DNA of 64,000 bases, taken from positions 62,001-126,000 of the forward strand of contig NZ_JAQQLA010000001.1 of assembly GCF_028548395.1 (NCBI RefSeq), given 5' to 3'. This stretch comes from Vogesella indigofera. GTDB lineage: Bacteria; Pseudomonadota; Gammaproteobacteria; Burkholderiales; Chromobacteriaceae. Positions 37,760 to 46,235 of the stretch are shown here, piece after piece. Each line of letters begins with the position of its first letter. Within the stretch, counting starts at the first letter, position 1. The translations under genes and the position numbers were made by a program. A model generated the notes under the pieces. The model searched no databases and was not told the origin of the DNA. It was given only the letters and a program-made list of their open reading frames with translations.

Positions 37760-39574
37760 ATGACCTACATACTCGAGTTGCAGCCTGCCCGTTCGCCGGT
37801 CTACCGCTATGGGCTGTCCCAGCCTGTACAGGCCCTCCGCTTCCGCTCTGCGGCGCTGGCGCCAGACTCCGACTGGCTGGCGGCCGACCGCTGGCTGGCG
37901 GAGACATTCCGGCTGGCGGTTACGCCCGCTGCTATGGACCCCTTGTGGTCTGAGGACGAACAGCGCGTGGCGCAGTGGGCCTGGCGCTTGTTGCAGTTGG
38001 CCGCACAGCTGCAGCGGCTGGCGCGCATCCCGGTATTCACGCCGGGGGTGATCACGCGCCTGCTGCCGGCAGCGGCGGATGGCTGGCTGGTAGAGGCTGC
38101 GATTGCGCAAGTGGCGTATTTTCCGGCGGCGGATGTCACACGCTGTTACGAGGCCGCCGCCATCGTGCTGTGCGGCTATCTCGCCAACCCCGGCCACTTT
38201 TCCGCCAGCGAAGTGTTGTACCGGCAACTGGAGGCGACGCTGATCGGGCCGTTGTGCCGGCACAATCCGACCGACGACACCACCTTGTCGCTGCTGGCCG
38301 CCGCCACGGCGGCCGAACTGCCGTGGCAGCATCTGGGGCAGGGCTGCTACCAGATCGGCTGGGGCAGCCATGCGCGACGGCTGCAGCAGGGCGGGCTGGG
38401 GACGGATTCCATGCTCGGCATCCAGGTCAGCGGCAACAAGGTGCTGACCCGGCGCTGGCTGGCCAGTGGTGGCATGCCGGTGCCAGAGCAGCGGCTGGTG
38501 GCGACGGAGGCCGATGCGGTACAAGCATGGCGCGAGATGGCGGCACCGCTGGTGTTCAAGCCGGCAAGCGGCGAGGGCGGGCAGGGGGTGAGCGTCGGTG
38601 TGGCTAGCGAGGCTGCCGCTCGTCAGGCCTTCCGGCTGGCGGCAGCCGTGGCCGACGAGGCGATTGTCGAACGTGAGGTCGCCGGCGATACCCACCACTT
38701 GCAGGTAGTGGATGGCGAACTGCTGTTCGTGATACGCCGCCGGCCGGTGACGCTGGTCGCCGATGGCCGTCATGATCTCGCGCACTGCCTGGCTGCGGAG
38801 AATAGTCGGCGACAGGAAGAGATGCTGTGGTGGCGCCTGCCGCCGCTGCCGCAGGATCAGGCCGCGGCCGCTTGCCTTGCTCGGCAGGGCTATGGCTGGC
38901 ACAGCATTCCGCCCGCCGGCACGCCGCTCTACCTGCGCGAGATCCCTAACAATATCGACGGTGCGCATAATGAGGATGTGACCGAGCTGGTGCATCCGGA
39001 CAACATCGCGCTGGCCTGCCGTGCCGCCCGCCGGCTGGGGCTGGCGATGGCCGGGGTGGATATCATTTCGCCGGACATCCGGCGTCCGTGGCATGAAAAC
39101 GGCGCGGTAATCAACGAGGTCAATCATGCACCGCAGCTGGGCGCCGGCACGTGGTACCGGCGCTATCTGACCGCCATGCTGCGGCAGCTGTGGCCTGCTG
39201 GCGGCCGCATCCCGGTCGAGGTCTATATCGGCGCCGCGGCCGCGCTGGCAACGGCACGCCAGCGGCAGGCGGCGTGGACGGCACAGGGCGTCAGCTGCTT
39301 TATCTGTAGCGATGAGTACTGTCTCGATGCGCACGGCCAGCCACTGGCGATGACGGGAGACGCTGCTCACCGGCTGCAGGCGCTGTTGCTGGAGCACCGG
39401 GTGCAGGCCGTGCTGCTGGTGAGTAACGGCCACTGGCTGGCAGCCGGGCTGCCGCTCGACCGCATTTCTCGGCTGGAGGTGGTGGCCGAGACCCCGTGCG
39501 GCCAAGCGCCGGCGGAGGCCGGGCACTGGCTGGCGCTGCTGCAAGCGTACCTGCCACCCGCAGAAGAGGCGTAG
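37760..39574 (+). CDS. Cyanophycin-synthetase-like ATP-grasp protein A, Mur-ligase part degenerate
   Basis: A 604-residue protein whose order matches cyanophycin synthetase CphA: an N domain (about 1-180), then an ATP-grasp domain (about 190-462) with SGNKVLTRRWLASGGMPVP (Lys226), VFKPASGEGGQGVSVG (Lys267), GVDIISPD (Asp434) and INEVNHAP (Glu453, Asn455). The following GGRIPVEVYIG aligns with the start of the CphA Mur-ligase module, but the P-loop GTNGKTT is replaced by AAAALAT and the protein stops after about 120 residues. It probably forms an amide bond with ATP. It starts just after a terminator with no Shine-Dalgarno sequence. Product unknown. Confidence 0.8.
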   Translation: MTYILELQPARSPVYRYGLSQPVQALRFRSAALAPDSDWLAADRWLAETFRLAVTPAAMDPLWSEDEQRVAQWAWRLLQLAAQLQRLARIPVFTPGVITRLLPAAADGWLVEAAIAQVAYFPAADVTRCYEAAAIVLCGYLANPGHFSASEVLYRQLEATLIGPLCRHNPTDDTTLSLLAAATAAELPWQHLGQGCYQIGWGSHARRLQQGGLGTDSMLGIQVSGNKVLTRRWLASGGMPVPEQRLVATEADAVQAWREMAAPLVFKPASGEGGQGVSVGVASEAAARQAFRLAAAVADEAIVEREVAGDTHHLQVVDGELLFVIRRRPVTLVADGRHDLAHCLAAENSRRQEEMLWWRLPPLPQDQAAAACLARQGYGWHSIPPAGTPLYLREIPNNIDGAHNEDVTELVHPDNIALACRAARRLGLAMAGVDIISPDIRRPWHENGAVINEVNHAPQLGAGTWYRRYLTAMLRQLWPAGGRIPVEVYIGAAAALATARQRQAAWTAQGVSCFICSDEYCLDAHGQPLAMTGDAAHRLQALLLEHRVQAVLLVSNGHWLAAGLPLDRISRLEVVAETPCGQAPAEAGHWLALLQAYLPPAEEA

Positions 39575-39576
39575 CG

Positions 39577-41313
39577 ATGACGATGACGACCTTGCCTTCC
39601 CTTGCTGACCGCACGCCCCTGCAAGCACAACAGGTGTTGAGCATCCGTCTCGGCCTGCTGCCGGCCGACATGAGTTGGCCTTTGCTTGATGCCTGGCTGC
39701 ACGCCTGGCTGGAGTCGCCGTTGGTCGAGCCCGCGCGGCTGGACTCGCCGCATGACCCGGTCGAGGCGCAGCTGCAGCGCCTTGCCTGGCGCATAGCCGC
39801 CGCCACGCCGGCGCTGTTGCGCGCCTGCGGCATACCGCTGCTGGCCGACGGCAAGGTGCTGGCCATCACGCCGCCGCAGGACGCGGCGGCACCATGGCAG
39901 TGCGACATCGCCTTTGCGCAACTGGATGGCGTACCGGCCGCACTGCTGCTGCAGGCCTGTGATTGCTGTGTCCGCTGGCTGCAGGCGGTGGCATGGCAGG
40001 TGGCGGGCAGTGATCCGCTGTCCGCATTTTTCCAGTCGCTGGTGCAGGACATCCTGCCGCGGCTGCTGCCGCACGCCATCGCCGCGCCGTCCGGCATGGC
40101 ACTGCTGCAGGCTGCGGCCAACCTTGGCATTCCGTGGCGGCACGAGGGCAACGGCGTGTTCCAGCTGGGCTGGGGCGTACAGCTGCGACACGCCTTCACC
40201 AGCCGGCTGGATAGCGACTCCTCGATCGGCATCCGCGCGGCGAGCAACAAGCAGTTGGCCGCGCAGTGGTTGCGACAGGCGGGGCTGCCCACGGCGGTGC
40301 AGCGGCTGGTCGGTAATGGCGAACAGGCCAGCATCGCGGCACAGGAACTGGGCTGGCCGCTGGTGGTGAAACCGCTGGCGCGCGATCGTGGCGAAGGGGT
40401 CAGCACCGGGATCGGCAACCACTCGCAGCTGCAGCTGGCGCTGGACAAGGCCGCGCACTTTGGCTGGCCGCTGCTGCTGGAGCAGCAGGCCCCCGGCGTC
40501 TGCCATCGCATTCTGGTGGTCGGCGGTCGGGTGATGTATGTGGTCAAGCGCCTGCCGGTGGCGGTGCAAGGCGATGGTGTGCGCAGCATCCAGGCGCTGC
40601 TCGATACGGCCAACCTGCAGCAGCTGGCCCTGCCGCCGTGGCGCCGCGCGCCGCCGTTGCGGGCCGATGACGACACCCGCGCCTGCCTGCGCGAGGCAGG
40701 ACTGCAGCTGGCGTCGGTGCCGGCGGCGGGGGAGTGGATCGCGTTGCGTGCGATCGAGTCGTCGGCCGATGGTGGTCGCGACGAAGACATGCTGGCGGCC
40801 GCCCACCCGGACAATCTGGCGCTGGCGCTGCGTGCGGCGGCGCTGTTTGGTCTGGAGGTGGCCGGCATCGACATGATCACGCTTGACATCGCCCAGCCCT
40901 GGCATGCCAATGGCGCCATCATCAACGAGGTCAATGCCGCGCCGGCGCTGGGCGCCAGCCAGAGTTCGCGCGACGCGATGCCGCTGCTGATGCAGCAGCT
41001 GTTCCCGACGGGGGGGCGTATCCCGGTCGAGCTGTTCGTTGGCGGCGCCATGGCGGAGGCGGCGGCACGGCAGCGCCGCGACGAGCTGCACCGTGCCGGG
41101 GTGGCATGCTACTTCACCACCGCGCAGCACAGCGAGGACGCTACCGGGCAGCGCCATCACCTGGCCTGCGACAGCCTGTACCAGCGCTGCCTGGCGCTCC
41201 TGAGCGACCGCAGCGTGGGCGCGCTGACGATTGCCGTCACGCTGGCGCAGTGGAAGGAGGAGACGCTGCCGCTGGATCGGGTGGCGCGGGTACTGCAGTG
41301 TGCAGACGCATGA
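39577..41313 (+). CDS. Cyanophycin-synthetase-like ATP-grasp protein B, Mur-ligase part degenerate
   Basis: A 578-residue paralogue of protein A, beginning two bases after its stop with GAGG 7 bases before the ATG. The ATP-grasp residues are intact: AASNKQLAAQWLRQAGLP (Lys225), VVKPLARDRGEGVSTG (Lys265), GIDMITLD (Asp432) and INEVNAAP (Glu451, Asn453). The degenerate Mur start reads GGRIPVELFVGGAMA with no P-loop lysine. Similarity to A is moderate, so the two have diverged and may add different residues or act as a heterodimer. The ending LPLDRVARVL parallels A. It carries the dispersed repeat at 40113-40127. Confidence 0.8.
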   Translation: MTMTTLPSLADRTPLQAQQVLSIRLGLLPADMSWPLLDAWLHAWLESPLVEPARLDSPHDPVEAQLQRLAWRIAAATPALLRACGIPLLADGKVLAITPPQDAAAPWQCDIAFAQLDGVPAALLLQACDCCVRWLQAVAWQVAGSDPLSAFFQSLVQDILPRLLPHAIAAPSGMALLQAAANLGIPWRHEGNGVFQLGWGVQLRHAFTSRLDSDSSIGIRAASNKQLAAQWLRQAGLPTAVQRLVGNGEQASIAAQELGWPLVVKPLARDRGEGVSTGIGNHSQLQLALDKAAHFGWPLLLEQQAPGVCHRILVVGGRVMYVVKRLPVAVQGDGVRSIQALLDTANLQQLALPPWRRAPPLRADDDTRACLREAGLQLASVPAAGEWIALRAIESSADGGRDEDMLAAAHPDNLALALRAAALFGLEVAGIDMITLDIAQPWHANGAIINEVNAAPALGASQSSRDAMPLLMQQLFPTGGRIPVELFVGGAMAEAAARQRRDELHRAGVACYFTTAQHSEDATGQRHHLACDSLYQRCLALLSDRSVGALTIAVTLAQWKEETLPLDRVARVLQCADA

Positions 41314-41371
41314 GCCGTGAAGGGCGCCCGCCGGCTGGTGTCATCGGCACGCGGCGGTACTGAATCGCCGT

Positions 41372-41385
41372 TGCGGCCAACCTTG
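41372..41385 (+). repeat. GCGGCCAACCTTG repeat, single copy
   Basis: TGCGGCCAACCTTG lies in the 110-base gap between the convergent ligase and Lrp genes. Confidence 0.7.
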
Positions 41386-41423
41386 CCGGGCGGCAGTGCT
41401 TCCACCACGCGAGCGCTGCCGCC

Positions 41424-41861
41424 TCACGCCCGCTGCACCAGGGCCGACAGCACGAAGCAGGTATTGATGTTCTGCACGCCGGGCAGGGTGCTGATCTGGC
41501 TCCAGATCTGGTTGATGCGCTCGTGGGAGTCGGCTTCCAGCCGCACCATCAGGTCGATCTCGCCGCTGAGGATGGCGCAGTCCACCACTTCCGGGATCTT
41601 GGCGATGACGCTGGTGACATCGGCGCCGCGCATGCGGTCCTTGCGGTACACCAGCATTACGGCACGAACCGTGTCCGCGTTGCTGTTGCCGGCGCGGCGG
41701 ATGGTGTAGCCGCTGATCACCTTTTGCCCTTCCAGGCGGTCGATACGTTGCCGCACCGATTGCCGCGACAGGCCCAGCCGGGTGGCAAGCGTCGCCAGCG
41801 GAATGCGGGCGTCGGCAGTCAGCTCATCGAGAATTTGATGGTCGATTGCGTCGAGTTTCAT
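41424..41861 (-). CDS. Lrp/AsnC-family regulator
   Basis: A 145-residue Lrp protein: helix-turn-helix LATRLGLSRQSVRQRIDRLE (about 23-45) and a RAM domain with IAKIPEVVDCAILSGEIDLMVRLEA. It lies 45 bases downstream of the gamma-lyase gene in the same direction, at the end of the leftward amino acid operon, so it may regulate that operon in response to its substrate. It is a paralogue of the Lrp genes at 110 and 48803, with different RAM sequences and so probably different effectors. Confidence 0.92.
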   Translation of the reverse strand: MKLDAIDHQILDELTADARIPLATLATRLGLSRQSVRQRIDRLEGQKVISGYTIRRAGNSNADTVRAVMLVYRKDRMRGADVTSVIAKIPEVVDCAILSGEIDLMVRLEADSHERINQIWSQISTLPGVQNINTCFVLSALVQRA

Positions 41862-41906
41862 GGTTGGGTCAGCTCCGGAACGGGCGGTGGCGCCGCCCGC
41901 TGGGGG

Positions 41907-43076
41907 TCACAGTGTGGCAAGCGCCTGCAGTACGTCGCGCTTCAGGTCTTCGACATTCTCGATGCCGACCGAGTAGCGGATGAAGTTGAGCGGGATGTCG
42001 GCGGCCTGCATCTGCGCCGGACTCATGGTGCCGGCCCACATCGCGGCGGTGTGGATGGCCAGCGAGTCGACGCCGCCGAGGTTGCCGGCGTTGTGCGGGA
42101 TCTGCAGCGCGGCGACGAAGCGCTCGGCCTCGGCGTAGCCGCCGCGCACGCCAAACGCCACCACGCCGCCGTAGCCCTGCATCTGCGTGCGCGCCAGCTC
42201 GTGCTGCGGATGGCTCTCCAGCCCCGGGTAGTACACGCGCTCGACCTGCGGCTGCTGTTCCAGGAAGCGGGCCAGCGCCAGCGCATTGGCGTTGATGCGC
42301 TCGACGCGCATCGGCAGTGTGCGCAGGCCGCGCAGCAGCAGCCAGGCATCCATCGGCGACAGCACCGCGCCCAGCGTGATGTGGGTGTGCCAGATTTCCT
42401 CGGCCAGCGCCTTGCTGGTGCAGATCACGCCGCCGCTCATGTCGTGGTGGCCGCCCAGGTACTTGGTGGCGCTGTGCACCACGATGTCCACCCCCAGCGC
42501 GTGCGGACGCTGGTTGATCGGCGAGGAGAAGGTGTTGTCGGCCATGGTCAGGATGCCGTGTGCGCGGGCCACGCGGGTGACGGCGGCGATGTCGGTCAGC
42601 ATCAGCACTGGGTTGACCGGGCTTTCCAGCAGAATCAGCCGCGTGTTGGGGCGGATCGCCGCTTCGAAGGCGGCGGCGTCTTCCTGTTCTACCAGCGTCA
42701 CCTCGATGCCGAAGCGCGGCAGCATGTCGTCCAGCAGCTTGCTGGTGCTCATGTAGTGCCGGCGCTGGCCGATGACGTGGTCGCCGGCCTTGACCAGCGC
42801 CAGCACCGTGGTGGCGATGGCGCCCATGCCGGAGGCGGTCACCAGTGCCGTCTCGGTGCCCTCCAGCTGCGCCATCACGGTTTTTACCCGTTCGTGCACC
42901 GGGTTGCCGTAGCGGGTGTAGTTGCGCGGGTGCTGCGGCTCGCTGGACATGGCAATGAATTCGGCGCTGTCCTCGGCCTTGAACACCGCCGAGTAGTGGA
43001 TGGCCGGCGCGACACCCTTTTCGTCAGTGAGGTCGGCATCGGCATGAATCACCATGGTTTCCAGTTGATAGTCCAT
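41907..43076 (-). CDS. Cys/Met-metabolism PLP enzyme (methionine gamma-lyase/cystathionine gamma-synthase type)
   Basis: A 389-residue member of the transsulfuration family: YTRYGNPVHERVKTVMAQLEGTE, ASGMGAIATTVLAL, DNTFSSPINQRPHALGVDIV and the cofactor lysine in VHSATKYLGGH, with NAGNLGGVDSLAIHTAAMWA near the end. It acts on gamma-substituted amino acids. It clusters with an amino acid importer, homoserine dehydrogenase and aldehyde dehydrogenase, so a gamma-elimination or replacement on a homoserine derivative is likely. The start is the ATG at 43076; the longer frame upstream overlaps the permease. Exact activity is undecided. Confidence 0.88.
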   Translation of the reverse strand: MDYQLETMVIHADADLTDEKGVAPAIHYSAVFKAEDSAEFIAMSSEPQHPRNYTRYGNPVHERVKTVMAQLEGTETALVTASGMGAIATTVLALVKAGDHVIGQRRHYMSTSKLLDDMLPRFGIEVTLVEQEDAAAFEAAIRPNTRLILLESPVNPVLMLTDIAAVTRVARAHGILTMADNTFSSPINQRPHALGVDIVVHSATKYLGGHHDMSGGVICTSKALAEEIWHTHITLGAVLSPMDAWLLLRGLRTLPMRVERINANALALARFLEQQPQVERVYYPGLESHPQHELARTQMQGYGGVVAFGVRGGYAEAERFVAALQIPHNAGNLGGVDSLAIHTAAMWAGTMSPAQMQAADIPLNFIRYSVGIENVEDLKRDVLQALATL

Positions 43077-43111
43077 ATTGTTCTCGCTGGGTTGGTTGCA
43101 CGCCGACAGGG

Positions 43112-43798
43112 TCAGCGCAGTTGGTGTCGGTTCAGGCGCGCCTCGCCGTACCTGGTCAGCAGCGACAGCACGGCGGCGATGACGATGTAGAGCAGGCCGG
43201 CCAGCAGCAGCGCGTCGGTGGTGTAGGACTCGATCGACAGCCGCCGCGCCACCCCGGTGAGATCGAGCACGGTGATGGTGCTGGCCAGCGCTGTGGACTT
43301 CAGCTGCAGCACGATCTCGTTGCCCAGCGTCGGCGCCGAGATGCCGATGGCGCGTGGCACCACGATGTACCAGGTGACCATCAGCCGGCTCATGCCGAAG
43401 GCGGTGGCGGCCTCCTTTTCGCCGGCCGGCACGCCGAGAATGCCGCCGCGGATGTCTTCCGCCATGTAAGCGGCCAGGTTCAGCGTCAGCGCCAACAGCG
43501 CGCAGGGGAAGGCATCGCCGACCAGCAGCCACAGCGCGGAATCGCGCACCCATTCGAACTGGGCCAGGCCATAGTAGAGGATGAAGATCTGCACCAGCAG
43601 CGGCGTGCCGCGAAACGCGGACATGAACAGGCGGCTGGGCAGTGCGATCCAGCGCCGCGGCGAGCTGCGCGCTACCGCCAGCGGCACCGCCAGCGCGAAG
43701 CCGAGCACGCAGGAGAGCAGCAGCAACTGCAACGAGATCCACAGTCCGTCAAGCAGCGCCGGCCACGATTGGCTCAGTAGCAAGGCAAGTTGGTCCAT
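43112..43798 (-). CDS. Polar amino acid ABC transporter permease 1
   Basis: A 228-residue HisM/GlnP-type inner-membrane permease with about five membrane helices, the FRGTPLLVQIFILYYGLAQF segment and the EAA-loop GILGVPAGEKEAATAFGMSRLM that docks the ATPase. AAGGAA lies before the ATG at 43798; the frame's GTG at 43811-43813 overlaps the preceding permease. It pairs with the next permease to form a heterodimeric channel. Confidence 0.92.
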   Translation of the reverse strand: MDQLALLLSQSWPALLDGLWISLQLLLLSCVLGFALAVPLAVARSSPRRWIALPSRLFMSAFRGTPLLVQIFILYYGLAQFEWVRDSALWLLVGDAFPCALLALTLNLAAYMAEDIRGGILGVPAGEKEAATAFGMSRLMVTWYIVVPRAIGISAPTLGNEIVLQLKSTALASTITVLDLTGVARRLSIESYTTDALLLAGLLYIVIAAVLSLLTRYGEARLNRHQLR

Positions 43799-43809
43799 GA
43801 GGGTTCCTT

Positions 43810-44487
43810 TCACGCCGGGCTGGCATAGCCGCGGTTGGCGCGTTTTTCAAAGTAGGCAAACGCTGGGTTGGAGACGGCCAGCAGCAGCAGGTAGATCACC
43901 GCCACCGCGGCGTAGAACACGAACGGTTGCTTGGTGAACTGCGCGGCGATATTGGCCTTGCGCAGCATGTCTTCCAGCCCGACGATCGACACCAGCGAGG
44001 TGTCCTTCAGCAGGTTCTGCCACATGTTGTTGAGGCTGGGCAGGCAGATGCGCCATGCCTGCGGCAGCTGCACGCACCAGAAGATCTGCCAGCGCGACAG
44101 GCCGTAGGAGCGCGCCGCTTCCAGCTGCCCCTTGGGCACCGCCAGGAAGGCGCCGCGGAATACCTCGGACGCATAGGCGCCGAACACCAGCGCCAGCGCC
44201 ACCACGCCACCGGCGAACGGGCTGAGGCTCAGCGTGCCGGCGAAGTAGGTGTTGATCAGGTTAGACAGGCCGAAGTAGCAGATCAGCAGGATCAGGAATT
44301 CGGGAATGCCGCGCAGGACGTTGCTGACCAGATGGGCGCTCTGTCGCAGCCAGGACAGTGCCGACATCTTGGCGGCGGCGCCGGCCAGCCCCAGCAGCAG
44401 GCCGAAGCAGAGCGAGGTGAACGCCAGCTCCAGGGTCAGGGCAGCGCCTTCCAGCAGCTGAGCGCTGTAGTCGAATAGTGCAGCCAT
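43810..44487 (-). CDS. Polar amino acid ABC transporter permease 2
   Basis: A 225-residue HisQ-type permease with VLRGIPEFLILLICYFGL and the EAA loop GAFLAVPKGQLEAARSYGLSRWQ. GGAG stands 7 bases before the ATG. It precedes permease 1 by 11 bases and follows the binding-protein gene after a stable stem-loop, a classic way to give binding protein in excess over membrane subunits. Confidence 0.92.
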   Translation of the reverse strand: MAALFDYSAQLLEGAALTLELAFTSLCFGLLLGLAGAAAKMSALSWLRQSAHLVSNVLRGIPEFLILLICYFGLSNLINTYFAGTLSLSPFAGGVVALALVFGAYASEVFRGAFLAVPKGQLEAARSYGLSRWQIFWCVQLPQAWRICLPSLNNMWQNLLKDTSLVSIVGLEDMLRKANIAAQFTKQPFVFYAAVAVIYLLLLAVSNPAFAYFEKRANRGYASPA

Positions 44488-44502
44488 GGAGAGTCTCCAG
44501 TG

Positions 44503-44525
44503 CGGGCCGCCATGCAGGCGGCCCG
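44503..44525. other. Stem-loop between binding-protein and permease genes
   Basis: CGGGCCGCC and GGCGGCCCG with an ATGCA loop form a 9-bp hairpin without a T-run, consistent with a 3'-end stabiliser of the binding-protein message. Confidence 0.6.
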
Positions 44526-44535
44526 GCGGGTGGGG

Positions 44536-45312
44536 TTATTGCGGCAAGATGCTGAACGGGAAGTAGCGCTTGTTGACGGCCTGGAAGTAGCCGTCCTTGT
44601 GCACGCCGAGAATGGCGAGGTCGAACTGCGCCTTGAGCTTGCTGTCGCCCTTGCGCACGGCGATGGCGGTGCCGGCGCCGAAGATGGCGTCGTCGCTGAT
44701 GGCCTGGCCGGCCAGGGCGAAGCCCGCCTGCTGGCCGCCCTTGGCCAGCCAGTCGTGGGCCACGGTGCTGTCGGCGAACACCGCCTGGATGCGGCCGGAC
44801 TCCAGATCCAGCCAGGCGGAATCCAGCGACTGGTAGACCTTGACGTTGATGCCGCTGCTGCTGGTCGGCAGGCGGTTGCGGAAATAGCTTTCATGGGTAG
44901 AGGCGGTCTGCACGCCGACGGTCTTGCCGCGCAGCGTGGCCGGCTGGTTGCTGATGCCGCTGCCCTTCTTGGCCACCAGGTGGACCGGTGCGGTGGTGAA
45001 GATGCGGCTGAAGTCCACCGACTTTTCCCGTTCCGCGGTTCTCGACATCTGCGCCAGTACCGCATCGATCTGGCGGGCCTTCAGCGCCGGGATCAGTGCG
45101 TCGAAGTCCATGGTCACCCACTGACAGGTCACTTTCATCGCGGCGCACATCTTGTTGCCGATTTCGATCTCCATCCCCTGCAGCTTGCCGGAGGCGTCCT
45201 TGTATTCGAACGGGGCGTAGTCGGCGAGGGTGCCGATGCGGACGACCTGTTGTGCGTGGGCGGTGCTGATCAGGGTCAGGGCGGTGAGGGCTGAGAACAC
45301 GAGCTTTTTCAT
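44536..45312 (-). CDS. Amino acid ABC transporter substrate-binding protein
   Basis: A 258-residue family 3 periplasmic binding protein. The signal peptide [20 protein letters not shown] is followed by [53 protein letters not shown] and [13 protein letters not shown], the typical two-lobe pattern. It captures a polar amino acid for the two permeases and the ATPase. The pocket cannot be assigned; context suggests homoserine or a derivative. Confidence 0.93.
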   Translation of the reverse strand: MKKLVFSALTALTLISTAHAQQVVRIGTLADYAPFEYKDASGKLQGMEIEIGNKMCAAMKVTCQWVTMDFDALIPALKARQIDAVLAQMSRTAEREKSVDFSRIFTTAPVHLVAKKGSGISNQPATLRGKTVGVQTASTHESYFRNRLPTSSSGINVKVYQSLDSAWLDLESGRIQAVFADSTVAHDWLAKGGQQAGFALAGQAISDDAIFGAGTAIAVRKGDSKLKAQFDLAILGVHKDGYFQAVNKRYFPFSILPQ

Positions 45313-45340
45313 GGCGATTTCCTTTGGGTGGGGGCGGCGA

Positions 45341-46138
45341 TCACAGGATGCTGGACAGGAATTTCTGGAAACGGGGCGACTGCTGGCGGGTGAACACTTC
45401 GTCGGGGCAGCCGTCTTCTTCGATCTTGCCCTGGTGCACGAACACCACGCGGCTGGCGACCTCGCGCGCGAAGCCCATCTCGTGGGTGACCACCAGCATG
45501 GTGCGGCCGTCCTCGGCCAGCGCGCGCATCACCTTCAGCACTTCACCCACCAGCTCCGGGTCCAGCGCCGAGGTCGGCTCGTCGAACAGCAGTACTTCCG
45601 GGTCGGTGGCCAGCGCGCGGGCAATGGCTACCCGCTGCTGCTGGCCGCCGGAGAGCTGGGCAGGGTAGGCGTGGCACTTGCCGGCCATGCCGACCTTTTC
45701 CAGCATCTCCAGCGCCTTGGCTTCTGCCTCCTGGCGGCCGAGGCCGAGCACCTTCTGCGGCACGAACATCACGTTCTGCAGCACCGTCATGTGCGCCCAC
45801 AGATTGAACTGCTGGAACACCATCGCCAGCTTGCGGCGGATGCGGATGATCTGTTGCGGGTCGGCCAGCGTCAGTCCGCCATCGTGCGTCGCCTTCATCT
45901 CCAGATGCTCGCCGTTGATGGTCAGGCGGCCGGCGTCCGGGGTTTCCAGCAGGTTGATACAGCGCAGCAGGGTGCTTTTGCCGGAGCCGCTGCTGCCCAG
46001 GATCGAGATCACGTCGTGCTTGTGCGCGGTGAGCGAGATGCCTTTCAGGATCTCGACGCTGCCGAACGACTTGTGCAGCTCCTCGATGGCCAGCACCGGC
46101 GCCGGCGGCGAAAAAGCGGGATGGGCTAGGGATGTCAT
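45341..46138 (-). CDS. Amino acid ABC transporter ATP-binding protein
   Basis: A 265-residue HisP/GlnQ-type ATPase: Walker [14 protein letters not shown]-loop [14 protein letters not shown], signature [15 protein letters not shown], Walker [14 protein letters not shown] and switch His in VVTHEMGFA. It powers the adjacent permeases. It is first of the five-gene transporter and lyase run, 28 bases before the binding protein. Confidence 0.95.
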   Translation of the reverse strand: MTSLAHPAFSPPAPVLAIEELHKSFGSVEILKGISLTAHKHDVISILGSSGSGKSTLLRCINLLETPDAGRLTINGEHLEMKATHDGGLTLADPQQIIRIRRKLAMVFQQFNLWAHMTVLQNVMFVPQKVLGLGRQEAEAKALEMLEKVGMAGKCHAYPAQLSGGQQQRVAIARALATDPEVLLFDEPTSALDPELVGEVLKVMRALAEDGRTMLVVTHEMGFAREVASRVVFVHQGKIEEDGCPDEVFTRQQSPRFQKFLSSIL

Positions 46139-46235
46139 GGGTGATCCTCTCTATTCTCGATTTGTGGACGTCTTTTTTTTGTGTGCCACTTCCGGCGGCG
46201 GCAGCGCCGCCGGCACGACGACTTGGAACCGCTTT

